Below are positions 1 to 8,051 of a DNA stretch of 26,546 nt, in pieces. The stretch comes from JBEKHI01 sp050012355 (GTDB lineage Bacteria > Actinomycetota > Actinomycetes > Streptosporangiales > Streptosporangiaceae), in assembly GCA_050012355.1 (NCBI GenBank), contig JBEKHI010000124.1, forward strand, positions 1 to 26,546. Reading direction: 5' to 3'. The notes below the pieces were generated by a model that was not told the origin of the DNA, made no database searches, and saw only the letters and a program-made list of their open reading frames with translations. Within the stretch, counting starts at the first letter, position 1; each line of letters begins with the position of its first letter. Made by a program: the position numbers and the translations under genes.

Positions 1-1046
1 GCGGCGAATGCCTCGGCGAGCCCGCGCGAGATATCGTTGAACCGGCCTATGTAAACCACGGGGAAGCCGCGGGCAAGCAAGGACGCACGACTGTCCTCAG
101 TGCTGTGGATAGTGCCCTGGAAGGGGTGCCACTGATCGGGCCTGGAATCGCAGCATACGATGAATCCTTTCGCCCGGACCGCGACGTGGTTGGCGAGAGT
201 CCCGCGGAACTCCTCATGCATTCCACTCGTCACGACTATGGCAAAGGGCGCACCATCGAGTGTCCAGCGGGCAAGGGCAGAGCAGGCCAGGCTGTGCTCG
301 CTCGGCCCGCGCACAATGGGGTTGCCGTTCCTGATCGCCCGCTGTTCGATGTCATCGATGAATGTCGCGACACCTGAGCCGGTATAGTAGTGAAGACCCC
401 AGTCCGAGCCTGCTCGGGCAGTGAGGAAGTCGGCGATGGCGTTCGCAATGGTGCTCGGTTTCATCGCGCGCCGCAAACGGGCGTTGCAGTGCAGTTGGAC
501 GGAGTCAACAAATGCGCAGGCAACATCGGCTGTGACTACCCATGCCTGCTCTGGCATCCATCGCGGCGTGAAATGCTCTACGGAGTAGTAGGAGCCGATG
601 TCGGGAGCGGTATAGACCTGCACGGTATGCGGACCTGGCTCGAACTCCACCGAATCGCCAAGTGACAGCGCCAGCTTGGCCAGTTCCTCGTTGAGGTCGT
701 CCGGCGAGATCATGCGATAGCGATAATCGTGGTGATCGAGCACCAGCAGGGTGAGGACGGCCCGCTGTCCCTGTGTTGCTCGGCTAACCGCGTTGGGGAC
801 GGCCACCAGCGAATCGACCGTTAGCAGAGTGAAGGTGTCCGCCGGCACGACTGGATCCAGGAAGCGCAGACCTCGCCGGATGAGTTCCCGGTAGTCGTTG
901 TTGGCCGGGTGGCTGGCCGCGGGAACGGCCACGTCGACCGAACGTCCCCCAGCCAGATCCGCGAGTGCGCGGCTGGCAGCGGGGCCCACGACCTCGCCAT
1001 CGCTAACCACAACCACAAGTCGGCAAACGGGTGACGTCTGGGGCAT
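1..1046 (-). CDS. Putative ThDP-dependent (decarboxylase-like) enzyme, partial at the 3' end
   Basis: An open frame of 348 codons runs from an ATG at 1046 (GGAG six bases upstream) off the left edge of the window, with no stop and high G/C at third positions. The N-terminal third (..CRLVVVVSDGEVVGPAASRAL.., then LTLLVLDHHDYRYR) is not recognised. From about residue 235 it reads YYTGSGVATFIDDIE, then PSEHSLACSALARW, then IVVTSGMHEEFRGTL and AKGFIVCCDSRPDQW. This resembles the pyrimidine-binding half of ThDP-dependent decarboxylases, where a conserved Glu (here in PSEHS) precedes a TSG segment. The PP-binding half, which would carry the GDG...N motif, would lie outside the window. It follows an ACP gene on the same strand by about 67 bases, so it probably belongs to the same operon. 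The family assignment is by pattern only; the existence of a gene is much surer than its function. Confidence 0.5.
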   Translation of the reverse strand, partial: MPQTSPVCRLVVVVSDGEVVGPAASRALADLAGGRSVDVAVPAASHPANNDYRELIRRGLRFLDPVVPADTFTLLTVDSLVAVPNAVSRATQGQRAVLTLLVLDHHDYRYRMISPDDLNEELAKLALSLGDSVEFEPGPHTVQVYTAPDIGSYYSVEHFTPRWMPEQAWVVTADVACAFVDSVQLHCNARLRRAMKPSTIANAIADFLTARAGSDWGLHYYTGSGVATFIDDIEQRAIRNGNPIVRGPSEHSLACSALARWTLDGAPFAIVVTSGMHEEFRGTLANHVAVRAKGFIVCCDSRPDQWHPFQGTIHSTEDSRASLLARGFPVVYIGRFNDISRGLAEAFA

Positions 1047-1113
1047 TCCATACTCCGAACTCTCGGCGTGATCAAGTTGACCTTGGCGAGTGATAATGGC
1101 GCTTTAACCCGGA

Positions 1114-1371
1114 CTATGAGGGCACCGCGCGCTGGGCCACCGTGTCGGAGATCTCGCCTAGGGTCATAATGGCCAACTGCTCAACCTCGTCATCGGGGAA
1201 GCTCGCCCCGAAGTGGTCTTCGAAGCGCGCGACAAGCTCCGCGAAGCCGAGCGAGTCGATGTCCACACCGGTTGGACCGATCGTCATCTCCGGGCCAACG
1301 CCCTCGACGTTGAAGTTCATTTCCTCCAGCGACTTGATGGCGAACGCGATGACCTCTTCGGCTGTAGCCAT
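1114..1371 (-). CDS. Acyl carrier protein
   Basis: 85 residues beginning MATAEEVIAFAIKSLEEM. The phosphopantetheine attachment motif is GVDIDSLGF with Ser40, and helix II continues FAELVARFEDHFG, as in free-standing ACPs. The frame is open upstream to 1449, but the start at 1371 is preferred: it has an AAGAAAGG ribosome site nine bases upstream and gives normal ACP length. A promoter (1434-1462) lies about 65 bases upstream and reads into it. It is followed by the partial ThDP-like gene. In type II systems such ACPs carry acyl or aromatic thioesters; either ligase in this window could load it, but nothing in the sequence shows which. The function as a carrier protein is clear and the substrate unknown. 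Confidence 0.93.
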   Translation of the reverse strand: MATAEEVIAFAIKSLEEMNFNVEGVGPEMTIGPTGVDIDSLGFAELVARFEDHFGASFPDDEVEQLAIMTLGEISDTVAQRAVPS

Positions 1372-1433
1372 GGGGCGATACCTTTCTTCCTGCTCAATCT
1401 CGTGATCGATGCCGCGGGGATTGATTATTTCAG

Positions 1434-1462
1434 ACGCTAAGCAAGCCATTAAGTCGTGTCAA
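1434..1462 (-). promoter_or_regulatory. Promoter P1 for the ACP operon (cluster promoter family)
   Basis: On the minus strand a perfect TTGACA (1457-1462) is followed after exactly 17 bases by TAGCGT (1434-1439). The spacer matches that of promoter P3 at 11 of 17 positions. ATCAGCTGAC lies just upstream of the -35 box, comparable to ATCACTTAAC and ATCGCTTAGC at P2 and P3. It reads toward the ACP gene. Confidence 0.65.
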
Positions 1463-1588
1463 GTCAGCTGATGATCACCTGAGAGCGGCCCTTGCGGTTC
1501 GTCATCACTGTCAGGAACAATGGTCAACGTTAGCGGGAATAGTGGGTTCCACGCTGCCGTAGGCAGGCACTTTTTCGAGGAGCCATTA

Positions 1589-2659
1589 GTGAAGCTGACC
1601 TTCGTGGTAAGTACCGGCCGGTGTGGTTCAACCATGTTGTCCCGTATGCTGCATCGGCACCCGGACGTGCTAAGCGTCAACGAGTTCTTTGCCGGGCTCG
1701 AGGCCACCTGGTCCCGAGCCGCGCGAGGCTTCAGTTATTTCCCCGAAGGCGAAATGGACGGCCGCGAGCTCTGGCAGCTGCTGACCGCCCCGATACCGCT
1801 CATCGACGCGATCGTGCGGTACGGCCTCAAGATGCCTGAGCTGCGCTACCCCTACGGTCGCGGCCGATTCGATCCGGTAACCGGGATACCGTGGCTATGC
1901 CATTCCATGCTGCCTGCCCTGACCGATGATCCGGATCTCCTCTTCGACAAGCTGGCCGCCGAGGTGCCTTCGTGGCCGAGACGCCCAGCGGCCCACCACT
2001 GTCGCGGGCTGTTCACGTTGCTGGCCGATGCGCTGGGCCGACGAGTCATCGTGGAGCGCTCCGGCGGCTCCGTGCACAGAGTGCGGCAGCTGCGACGCGT
2101 GTTCCCGGAAGCGCACTTCGTGCACATGTACCGCAGTGGCCCCGACACGGCGCTGTCGTTGAGCCGGTTCGTGCTGGCGCGGCTATCGGCGGTCACGGCT
2201 ATCGCGGCGGCGGCGGCGAAGTTGCCACCAAGATCTCCGCCGGAGGTGATCGAGGCCTCGCAGCCGGAATTCAAGGGCATGCTCGCCCCGCCCTACGACA
2301 TCGAGCGGCTCATGGCCTACCCGATCCCACTCGAGGTATTCGGCCGGACATGGTCCGGTATGACCTGCACCGGGCTGACCGCACTCCAGAGGCTGCCAGC
2401 CGGGATGTGGGCCAACATCCGGTACGAGGACTTGCTCGGACCGAGCCTGGAGCCGGAGTTGACCAAGCTGGCGGAACTCATCGGCGTCTCCGCGTCCGCG
2501 CAGTGGCTGGGTATAGCAGACGCGATGATCGACCGAAGCCGGGCAGGTTCCGCCCGCGCTCAACTGGACCCGGAATCCCTGGCCGCGCTGCGCGCCGCCT
2601 GTGATCGCGGAGAGCAGGCCATCGCGGCCATCGGGTCGGCTTACTGTCGGCTTACTTAG
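1589..2659 (+). CDS. Sulfotransferase family protein
   Basis: 356 residues from a GTG at 1589, preceded by GAGGAG seven bases upstream; the frame is open to an ATG at 1520, but that start has no comparable ribosome site. The protein opens VKLTFVVSTGRCGSTML: the TGRCGST loop at residues 9-15 is the 5'-phosphosulfate-binding motif for PAPS. Around residue 180 HFVHMYRSGPDTALSLSRF fits the 3'-phosphate-binding motif (Arg and Ser). Sulfotransferases of this fold move a sulfuryl group from PAPS to a hydroxyl or amine. It is the first gene of a plus-strand operon with two SDRs; its TAG stop lies inside the ribosome site of the next gene. The natural expectation is a sulfated product or intermediate. 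A role in activating a hydroxyl for elimination, as in CurM-type decarboxylative chain release, is an alternative not supported here by any fused domain. Confidence 0.85.
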   Translation: MKLTFVVSTGRCGSTMLSRMLHRHPDVLSVNEFFAGLEATWSRAARGFSYFPEGEMDGRELWQLLTAPIPLIDAIVRYGLKMPELRYPYGRGRFDPVTGIPWLCHSMLPALTDDPDLLFDKLAAEVPSWPRRPAAHHCRGLFTLLADALGRRVIVERSGGSVHRVRQLRRVFPEAHFVHMYRSGPDTALSLSRFVLARLSAVTAIAAAAAKLPPRSPPEVIEASQPEFKGMLAPPYDIERLMAYPIPLEVFGRTWSGMTCTGLTALQRLPAGMWANIRYEDLLGPSLEPELTKLAELIGVSASAQWLGIADAMIDRSRAGSARAQLDPESLAALRAACDRGEQAIAAIGSAYCRLT

Positions 2660-2664
2660 GAGGC

Positions 2665-3540
2665 GTGTTGAAGGTCACCGACGCCCGGACCTGGTTCATC
2701 ACCGGGAGCTCGGCCGGTCTCGGCCGGGCGCTGGTGACCGAGGTGCTCGCCCGGGGCGACACCGTGGCCGCCACCGCACGGGATCCGGATGCGCTGTCGG
2801 ACCTGCGTTCGCCCTCGGGGAAGCGGCCGTGGACCGCGCGGCTGGATGTGACCGACCCGGACCGGATCCAGCGAGTGGTCGACGACGCCGTCGCCGCACT
2901 GGGCCGGATTGACGTAGTGGTCAGCAACGCCGGGTACGGGCTGTTCGGCGCGGCCGAGGAGGCCACCGATGACCAGGTCGAGCGCCTGATCCGCACCAAC
3001 CTGACCGGCCCGATCCACCTGGCGCGGGCGCTGCTGCCGCACCTGCGTGCGCAAGGCCACGGGCGGATCATCCAGATCTCCAGTGTGGGCGGGCAGTGCA
3101 CGGCGCCTGGCATGGCGGTTTACCACGCCAGCAAATGGGGGGTAGAGGGCTTCTTCGAGTCACTGGCTGCCGAGGTGAAGGGCTTCGGGATCGGCGTGAC
3201 GATCGTCGAGCCTGGCTCGGTACGCACCAACTTCACTGGCCGTAGCAGGGAGGTGACCGCCGTGCTGCCCGAATACCGGGGCACCCCGGCCACGGTCGCC
3301 CGCCGCATGGTTGAGGGCGGGTTCGTACGGTACCCGGGCGACCTGGCGAAGATGGCCGCCGCCGTCGTCGACGCCGCCACCGGTCCGGTGGCCCCGCTGC
3401 GGCTCACGCTGGGCAGCGACGCGTACCGGCTGATCCGGGCCGGGCTGACGGCGCGCCTGGCGGATCTGGAGGACCAGAAGGATGTGGCGACGTCCACCGA
3501 CAAGACGTCTACCGACAAGAGGGAGAGGCTGCCGCGATGA
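2665..3540 (+). CDS. Short-chain dehydrogenase/reductase (classical, with intact catalytic residues)
   Basis: About 291 residues with the Rossmann motif TGSSAGLGRAL near residue 14, an NAG motif (VSNAGYGLFG), the catalytic Ser in IIQISSVGG and the YHASK Tyr/Lys pair 13 residues later. The family reduces ketones or oxidises alcohols with NAD(P)H. A strong AGGAGG (2658-2663) overlaps the sulfotransferase stop. The GTG at 2665 is only one base from it, so the TTG at 2668 (four bases) may be the actual start. The C-terminus has a low-complexity, Thr/Asp/Lys-rich tail (STDKTSTDKRER) that other SDRs lack. The stop overlaps the ATG of the next SDR by ATGA. The substrate is unknown. Confidence 0.88.
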   Translation: MLKVTDARTWFITGSSAGLGRALVTEVLARGDTVAATARDPDALSDLRSPSGKRPWTARLDVTDPDRIQRVVDDAVAALGRIDVVVSNAGYGLFGAAEEATDDQVERLIRTNLTGPIHLARALLPHLRAQGHGRIIQISSVGGQCTAPGMAVYHASKWGVEGFFESLAAEVKGFGIGVTIVEPGSVRTNFTGRSREVTAVLPEYRGTPATVARRMVEGGFVRYPGDLAKMAAAVVDAATGPVAPLRLTLGSDAYRLIRAGLTARLADLEDQKDVATSTDKTSTDKRERLPR

Positions 3541-4214
3541 AGACGACGATCGTGACCGGTGCCACCGGTGGGATAGGGGCGGCGGTGGTGCGACGGTTCC
3601 GCGACCGCGGCGACGAAGTGATCGCGGTGGGGCGCGATCCGGAAAAGATCAAGGCCCTGGACGCTAGGCCGGTGATCGTCGACCTGGCCCGGGCGGATGA
3701 CATCGCCACGGCGCTCCTTCCGGTGCTGCCCGAGGCCGTCGACGTGCTGGTGCACTGCGCCGGGAAGATGAGCACCGGTGCGGTCGGTGACCTGCTTCCG
3801 GCCGCGTGGATCGACCAGCTGACGATAAACCTGGTGGCCGCGGCCGAAGTGACGCGATGCGTTCTGCCGGCTCTGCGGCGGTCTGAGGGGCACGTGATGT
3901 TCGTGAACTTCTGGGACGGCCACGGTGTGCTAGCAGGCTGGGGACCGTACGCGGCGAGCAAGTTCGGCCTGCGGGCACTGGCGGACGCGCTGCGCGCCGA
4001 GGAGGAACGATACGGCATCGGCGTGACTTCGATCTATCCGGCCTGCACCGCCACCGAGATGCAGCGCGTGCTGCGGGGGCAGCGATACCGCCCGGAAAGG
4101 TACATCCAGCCGGAGACCGTTGCCGAGCTGATCTTCCAGGCGGTCAGCGCACCCCGGGACGCACGAGTCACCGAACTCACCGTCACCATGGCATCCCCGT
4201 CGAAAGCGCGTTGA
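3537..4214 (+). CDS. Short-chain dehydrogenase/reductase lacking the catalytic Ser
   Basis: 225 residues, starting at an ATG that overlaps the previous stop (ATGA). It has the nucleotide-binding motif TGATGGIGAAV and YAASKFGLRALADAL, so Tyr and Lys are intact. At the position where the active-site Ser sits, 13 residues before the Tyr, it reads VMFVNFWDGHG, with Phe instead of Ser. Short SDRs of this type usually have NSGAG there. The enzyme may use another residue, act on an unusual substrate, or have a non-catalytic or partner role with the preceding SDR. It is the last gene of the sulfotransferase operon and converges on the exporter gene, with about 20 bases between stops. Confidence 0.85.
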   Translation: MKTTIVTGATGGIGAAVVRRFRDRGDEVIAVGRDPEKIKALDARPVIVDLARADDIATALLPVLPEAVDVLVHCAGKMSTGAVGDLLPAAWIDQLTINLVAAAEVTRCVLPALRRSEGHVMFVNFWDGHGVLAGWGPYAASKFGLRALADALRAEEERYGIGVTSIYPACTATEMQRVLRGQRYRPERYIQPETVAELIFQAVSAPRDARVTELTVTMASPSKAR

Positions 4215-4235
4215 GAGGCGGAAGCGCGAGCCCGG

Positions 4236-5882
4236 TCAGCTGATAGCGTCCGTCATCTGAATGTTTTCGGTGTCGGGCGGGGCGGTTGGCCGGCTGGTCA
4301 CCCGCCTGATGCCGATACAGGACACCGCGGCCAGCCCGAGCACGGCGATGGGCATCACCATGGTCCACCGCATCGCGTGTATGTACCCGCTGGTGAACAC
4401 CTCGGCACCCAGGCGCTGGAACTCGACGGCCAAGGAGGGCGGGGTACCCGGCGGCGCCTTGGCCCCCGACGAGCCGGAGCCACCAACCAGCCCGCTGGAG
4501 GCGGCCTGCCGGAACCCGTTGACGAACGGCGCGCGCACTTGCGGTGGCAGCACGCGGGACCGGGTCGTGGCCTCGCTGGTGAGCGCGGCGACCAGGCGGT
4601 TCTGCAACAGCGCGCCAACCACGGCGGTCCCGATCACGGATCCGACCTGCCGCGTCATGCTGAGTACGCCGGAGGCGGCCCCGGCCAGCTGTGGCTCGAT
4701 TTCCCGCATCGCGGTGGTGGCGAGCGGCGTGAACGTGCAGGCCATCCCGATGCCGACCACGATGAACGGTGCCAAGAAGTCATACCAGGCCGAGTGCGGG
4801 GTGGTCACCAGCACCGCCCAGCCCATCCCGATGGCGGTCAGCGACAGCCCGCCCATCAGGATGTACTTGCCGCCGATCTTGTCGGTCAGCTCGCCGATCC
4901 CGGGTGCCAGGACGATGCTCATCAGCAACGCCGGCATAATTGTCAGCCCGCACTTCAGGGCGGAGAAGCCCAGCGCGGACTGGAAGTAAATGGTGAGCGG
5001 GAGCCAGATCCCCATATTGCCGATGGCCATCGCGCAGGACAGCCAGTTCATCAGCGTGTAGTTGCGGTTACGGAACAGCTCGAACTTGATCAGCGGCTCA
5101 CGCTCGCCCCGCTGCCGTAGCGCCTGGTCGACGATGAACAGCGCCAGCAGCACCACGCCGAAGCCCGCGATCAGCGGGATGGAGATGAGGCCGCTGATCT
5201 TCCCCCAGTCGTATCGCTGTCCTTCGACGAGCGCATAGCAGATGGCTAGCAGGGCCAGGCTGGCCAGCAGCACGCCGCGGATGTCCAGCCGGTGCCCGCC
5301 GCTCGGCCGCAGGTCGGGGATGATCGCGAACGTCGACACCAGGACGATGACGCCGATGGGCAGGTTGACGAAGAAAATCCACCGCCAGCCGAGCGCGGTG
5401 ACCAGCAGCCCGCCGAGGGGAGGCCCGGCGACGGTGGCACAGCCCGCGACCGCCCCGGACACCCCGAACGCGGTCCCGCGCCGGTCGGGCGGGAACACCA
5501 GCGCGGTCACGGCCATGGTCTGAGGCATCAGCATGGCCGCGCCGAGCCCCTGCACCGCACGGAAGGCGATCAGCCAGCCCGGCCCGGGCGCCAACCCGCA
5601 CGCCGCCGAGGCCACGGTGAACACCGTGATCCCGGCCGCGAACATGGTGCGCGGGCCGAGCAGGTCGCCCAGGCGCCCGGCGGTGATCACCAGCACCGCG
5701 AGCACCAGGGCGTACGCGTTCAGCACCCACAGCACGTCGTCCAGCGACGCGTGCAGTTTGGTGATCATGTTCGGGATCGCGATGTTGACAATCGTCAGGT
5801 CGAGCAACGTCATGAAGAACCCGAGCGACACCACCGCGAGTACCGCCCAGGGATTACCCCGCAACTTCCGCCCAGTGCGCAT
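4236..5882 (-). CDS. MFS drug exporter, DHA2 (14-TM) family
   Basis: 548 residues, rich in hydrophobic segments from residue 13 onward. Family motifs are clear: LDLTIVNIAIPNM (motif D1) in TM1, GRLGDLLGPR (motif A) after TM2, and GAVAGCATVAGPPLGGLL (motif C, the antiporter signature) in TM5. Length and motifs fit the proton-driven 14-TM exporters that give self-resistance in antibiotic clusters. The ATG at 5882 lies 73 bases inside the end of the condensation-domain gene, so the two are probably translationally coupled. It is the last gene of the operon that starts at 10823. The most likely role is export of the cluster product at the cell membrane. Confidence 0.94.
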   Translation of the reverse strand: MRTGRKLRGNPWAVLAVVSLGFFMTLLDLTIVNIAIPNMITKLHASLDDVLWVLNAYALVLAVLVITAGRLGDLLGPRTMFAAGITVFTVASAACGLAPGPGWLIAFRAVQGLGAAMLMPQTMAVTALVFPPDRRGTAFGVSGAVAGCATVAGPPLGGLLVTALGWRWIFFVNLPIGVIVLVSTFAIIPDLRPSGGHRLDIRGVLLASLALLAICYALVEGQRYDWGKISGLISIPLIAGFGVVLLALFIVDQALRQRGEREPLIKFELFRNRNYTLMNWLSCAMAIGNMGIWLPLTIYFQSALGFSALKCGLTIMPALLMSIVLAPGIGELTDKIGGKYILMGGLSLTAIGMGWAVLVTTPHSAWYDFLAPFIVVGIGMACTFTPLATTAMREIEPQLAGAASGVLSMTRQVGSVIGTAVVGALLQNRLVAALTSEATTRSRVLPPQVRAPFVNGFRQAASSGLVGGSGSSGAKAPPGTPPSLAVEFQRLGAEVFTSGYIHAMRWTMVMPIAVLGLAAVSCIGIRRVTSRPTAPPDTENIQMTDAIS

Positions 5883-7309
5883 AAGGCGGCGGGCCAGCGA
5901 CGGTGAACGAGGTTCGACACGGCACAGGCTGGATCGAACGCCGCGCTGACCAGGATCGATTCCATCTCGTGCAGGAACGCCTCAACCCGGCCAGGCGACA
6001 GGTAGTTGGTGTCGAAATTGACCGACCAGACGATAGTGTCAGGGACGTTCTCGGCATTCCCGACGCTCACGAAGAACGGCTCGTTGGACTGGTCGGTGGG
6101 CTCCTCCCAGTCCAGCGTGGTCAGGGACAGCGCTGCGGCAAGCTCGTCGGGCGCCGGAGGTGGCCCGATCACCTCGGGCCCGATCTGCGCCCGATGGTCG
6201 TTGAAGAAGCAGCGCACCTCCATCTGCTCGCCCCGCCGTTCGGTCATCGCGTCGATGAGCGCCTGCTGCCCGTAGGGGTCGTAGTAGGAGTACCTGGATG
6301 CCGTCATCGTGGCCCGCCAGGCGTCACGGACCACCTGGTCGAAGGTGGCATCCGCCACGTCGATGGTCGCGAGCCCCATCTGAGCGACCGCGCTGACCGT
6401 GCCGGCCAGGCCGGGCCGGAGCCGGTTGCTGAGCGCGATCTGCACCAGCACCGGGTTGCTGCCGATCGCCCGGGCGAACGCGACCGCGTAGGCGGCGAAC
6501 AGCACCGGGGCCGTCCTGAGCTGAAGCCGACCCGCGATGGCCTGGGCAGCCAGGCAGGCGGCGCGCGACTGTGAGGTCGCTATCCAGTGCCTTGGCTCCC
6601 GCGGGTCCGCGCCGTCAACGACCCGGCGGGCGGGCACACTGCTCATCAGCCGCTCCCAGTGCCGCAAGGCCCGGTCGCTGACTCGCTGGCCATCCGGCGA
6701 TGCCTGCCAGCGAGCCTGCTCGAGCGGTGGCGTGCCGAGAGTGCCGCGGCCGGGAACGGTACTCCGGGCCGCCAGGAGCGCTGCCATGCCTATCTGGTCC
6801 TGTCCCCGCGCAAGCAGGTCCATCAGCATCGCGGCGATGCCGAAGCCGTCGATGGACAGGTGGCAGAACACCGGGACCAGGTAGCTGGGGGCACCCTGGT
6901 GGGTGATGACCGCGCAGCGGAGCGGCCACTCCTTCGGGTAGTCGAATTCGGTTTCCCGATAGCGGCGCCTGACCGCTTCCGCCGCCCGCGCCGGATCATG
7001 CCCGGCGATCGCGCTATCCACGATCTCAACCGGGATCTCACCGGATGACGACAGCACCTGCCGCGCATCGCGGTCGACGGCGGGGTCGAACTCCACCCGG
7101 GTCCTCAGCGCCTGGTGCCTGCTCAGCAGCAGCCCCAACTGCGCCGCGACGTCACCGATGGTGACTCCGGCGGCGAGCTTGCGAGCCCTGCCAATGGGCA
7201 GTGACGTGTGGTGCCTGCGGATCGGTATCCAGATGTTGCGCTGGCCCCAGCTAAGCTCGCCCGCGCCGGAGCCATCTCCTTCGAAGGGGACCAGTATCTG
7301 TTCGCTCAT
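5810..7309 (-). CDS. Free-standing condensation-domain acyltransferase
   Basis: 499 residues. GELSWGQRNIW near residue 18 corresponds to core motif C1 of NRPS condensation domains, and FCHLSIDGFG at 148-157 corresponds to the HHxxxDG motif. The second His (His150, the catalytic one) and the Asp-Gly pair are present; the first His is Cys149. RHQALRTRVEF at about 64-74 fits motif C2. GAGGAGG eight bases before the ATG at 7309 fixes the start. Such stand-alone proteins join two acyl, aminoacyl or alcohol units as an amide or ester outside a modular line. Here it sits with a ligase, a hydrolase and an exporter, and could couple the products of the two ligase/ACP systems (inference). The upstream gene overlaps its first 59 bases. 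Confidence 0.85.
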   Translation of the reverse strand: MSEQILVPFEGDGSGAGELSWGQRNIWIPIRRHHTSLPIGRARKLAAGVTIGDVAAQLGLLLSRHQALRTRVEFDPAVDRDARQVLSSSGEIPVEIVDSAIAGHDPARAAEAVRRRYRETEFDYPKEWPLRCAVITHQGAPSYLVPVFCHLSIDGFGIAAMLMDLLARGQDQIGMAALLAARSTVPGRGTLGTPPLEQARWQASPDGQRVSDRALRHWERLMSSVPARRVVDGADPREPRHWIATSQSRAACLAAQAIAGRLQLRTAPVLFAAYAVAFARAIGSNPVLVQIALSNRLRPGLAGTVSAVAQMGLATIDVADATFDQVVRDAWRATMTASRYSYYDPYGQQALIDAMTERRGEQMEVRCFFNDHRAQIGPEVIGPPPAPDELAAALSLTTLDWEEPTDQSNEPFFVSVGNAENVPDTIVWSVNFDTNYLSPGRVEAFLHEMESILVSAAFDPACAVSNLVHRRWPAALCALGGSCGVIPGRYSRWCRSGSS

Positions 7310-8051
7310 GCCCTTGCCTCCTCGCGGGTGATCCGCCCTGACTGATGCGGCGGACGCCGACGCTGGCGAGCGCCTCGACGCTCGGCAGCCCGGGGGACAC
7401 CATGACGTTCACGGGCACGCCTACGATCTCGCACAACCTGGCCAGGAGGTCGAGGTCCGTGAGGCCGGGCACGAACACACCGCTGGCGCCGGCCTCGGCG
7501 TAGGCGGCGGCGCGATCGAGGAGCCGCTGGGGCCGCTGCGCCGCGGCTAGACGGGCCCCGAAGTACACATCGCACCGTGCGTTGATGAACAAGGGCAACG
7601 ACCGCCGTTCCGCGGCGGCGCGTGCCGCTCGCAGCCGATCGCACTGAGCCTCGGTCGTGAACAGTTCTCCGCGGGTCTCCGGGAGGCTGTCTTCGATGTT
7701 CACGCCCACCGCTCCGGCGGTGATCGTGTCGTCGACGGCGGTTGCGACGTCCGACGGCGCCGGTCCTCGGCCGGCCTCGATGTCCGCCGTGACCGGTACG
7801 TTGCCCACCGCGTCCACCAGGTCGGCGACGACCTCGCGGGCAACGGTCCAGGGAATCCGCTCTCCGTCCTGGTAGCCGCGGGTGAGCGCCACCGCGAAGC
7901 TGCTCGTGGCGATCGCCGGCGCGCCCGCGAGCGTGAAGACGCGGGCCGAGAAGCGATCCCAGGCGTTGACCAGCCGAAGCGGTTGAGGCCCTTCGTGCAG
8001 CCGGTGGAACAGCTCAGCACGGGCGACGTGGTCCTCGGTCGCCGGCCTCAC
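7251..8051 (-). CDS. PEP mutase/isocitrate lyase superfamily protein, shortened C-terminus
   Basis: 266 residues. The fold is shown by RLVNAWDRFSARVF at about 26-39, VTADIEAGRG at 87-96 (Asp90 near the metal), GVNIEDS at 116-122 and INARCDVYF at 156-164. The hallmark EDKxxxxxNS of true phosphoenolpyruvate mutases is absent, so C-P bond formation is not supported. Relatives cleave C-C or C-P bonds of 2-oxo or 2-hydroxy acids, or are uncharacterised. After RRISQGG (about residue 240) the family's C-terminal helices are replaced by an Arg-rich tail that overlaps the next gene by 59 bases, suggesting truncation. The start overlaps the hydrolase stop by ATGA. A role in supplying or trimming a small acid is possible but unproven. 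Confidence 0.82.
   Translation of the reverse strand: MRPATEDHVARAELFHRLHEGPQPLRLVNAWDRFSARVFTLAGAPAIATSSFAVALTRGYQDGERIPWTVAREVVADLVDAVGNVPVTADIEAGRGPAPSDVATAVDDTITAGAVGVNIEDSLPETRGELFTTEAQCDRLRAARAAAERRSLPLFINARCDVYFGARLAAAQRPQRLLDRAAAYAEAGASGVFVPGLTDLDLLARLCEIVGVPVNVMVSPGLPSVEALASVGVRRISQGGSPARRQGHERTDTGPLRRRWLRRGRA

Noticed and set aside
1852..2563. Long frames antisense to, or out of frame with, the sulfotransferase
   Set aside because: They are third-position shadows of a clear gene in G/C-rich DNA.
7251..8051. A phosphonate pathway (PEP mutase plus a phosphonopyruvate-decarboxylase-like gene)
   Set aside because: The EDKxxxxxNS mutase signature is absent, the two genes are in different operons, and the ThDP assignment is itself uncertain.
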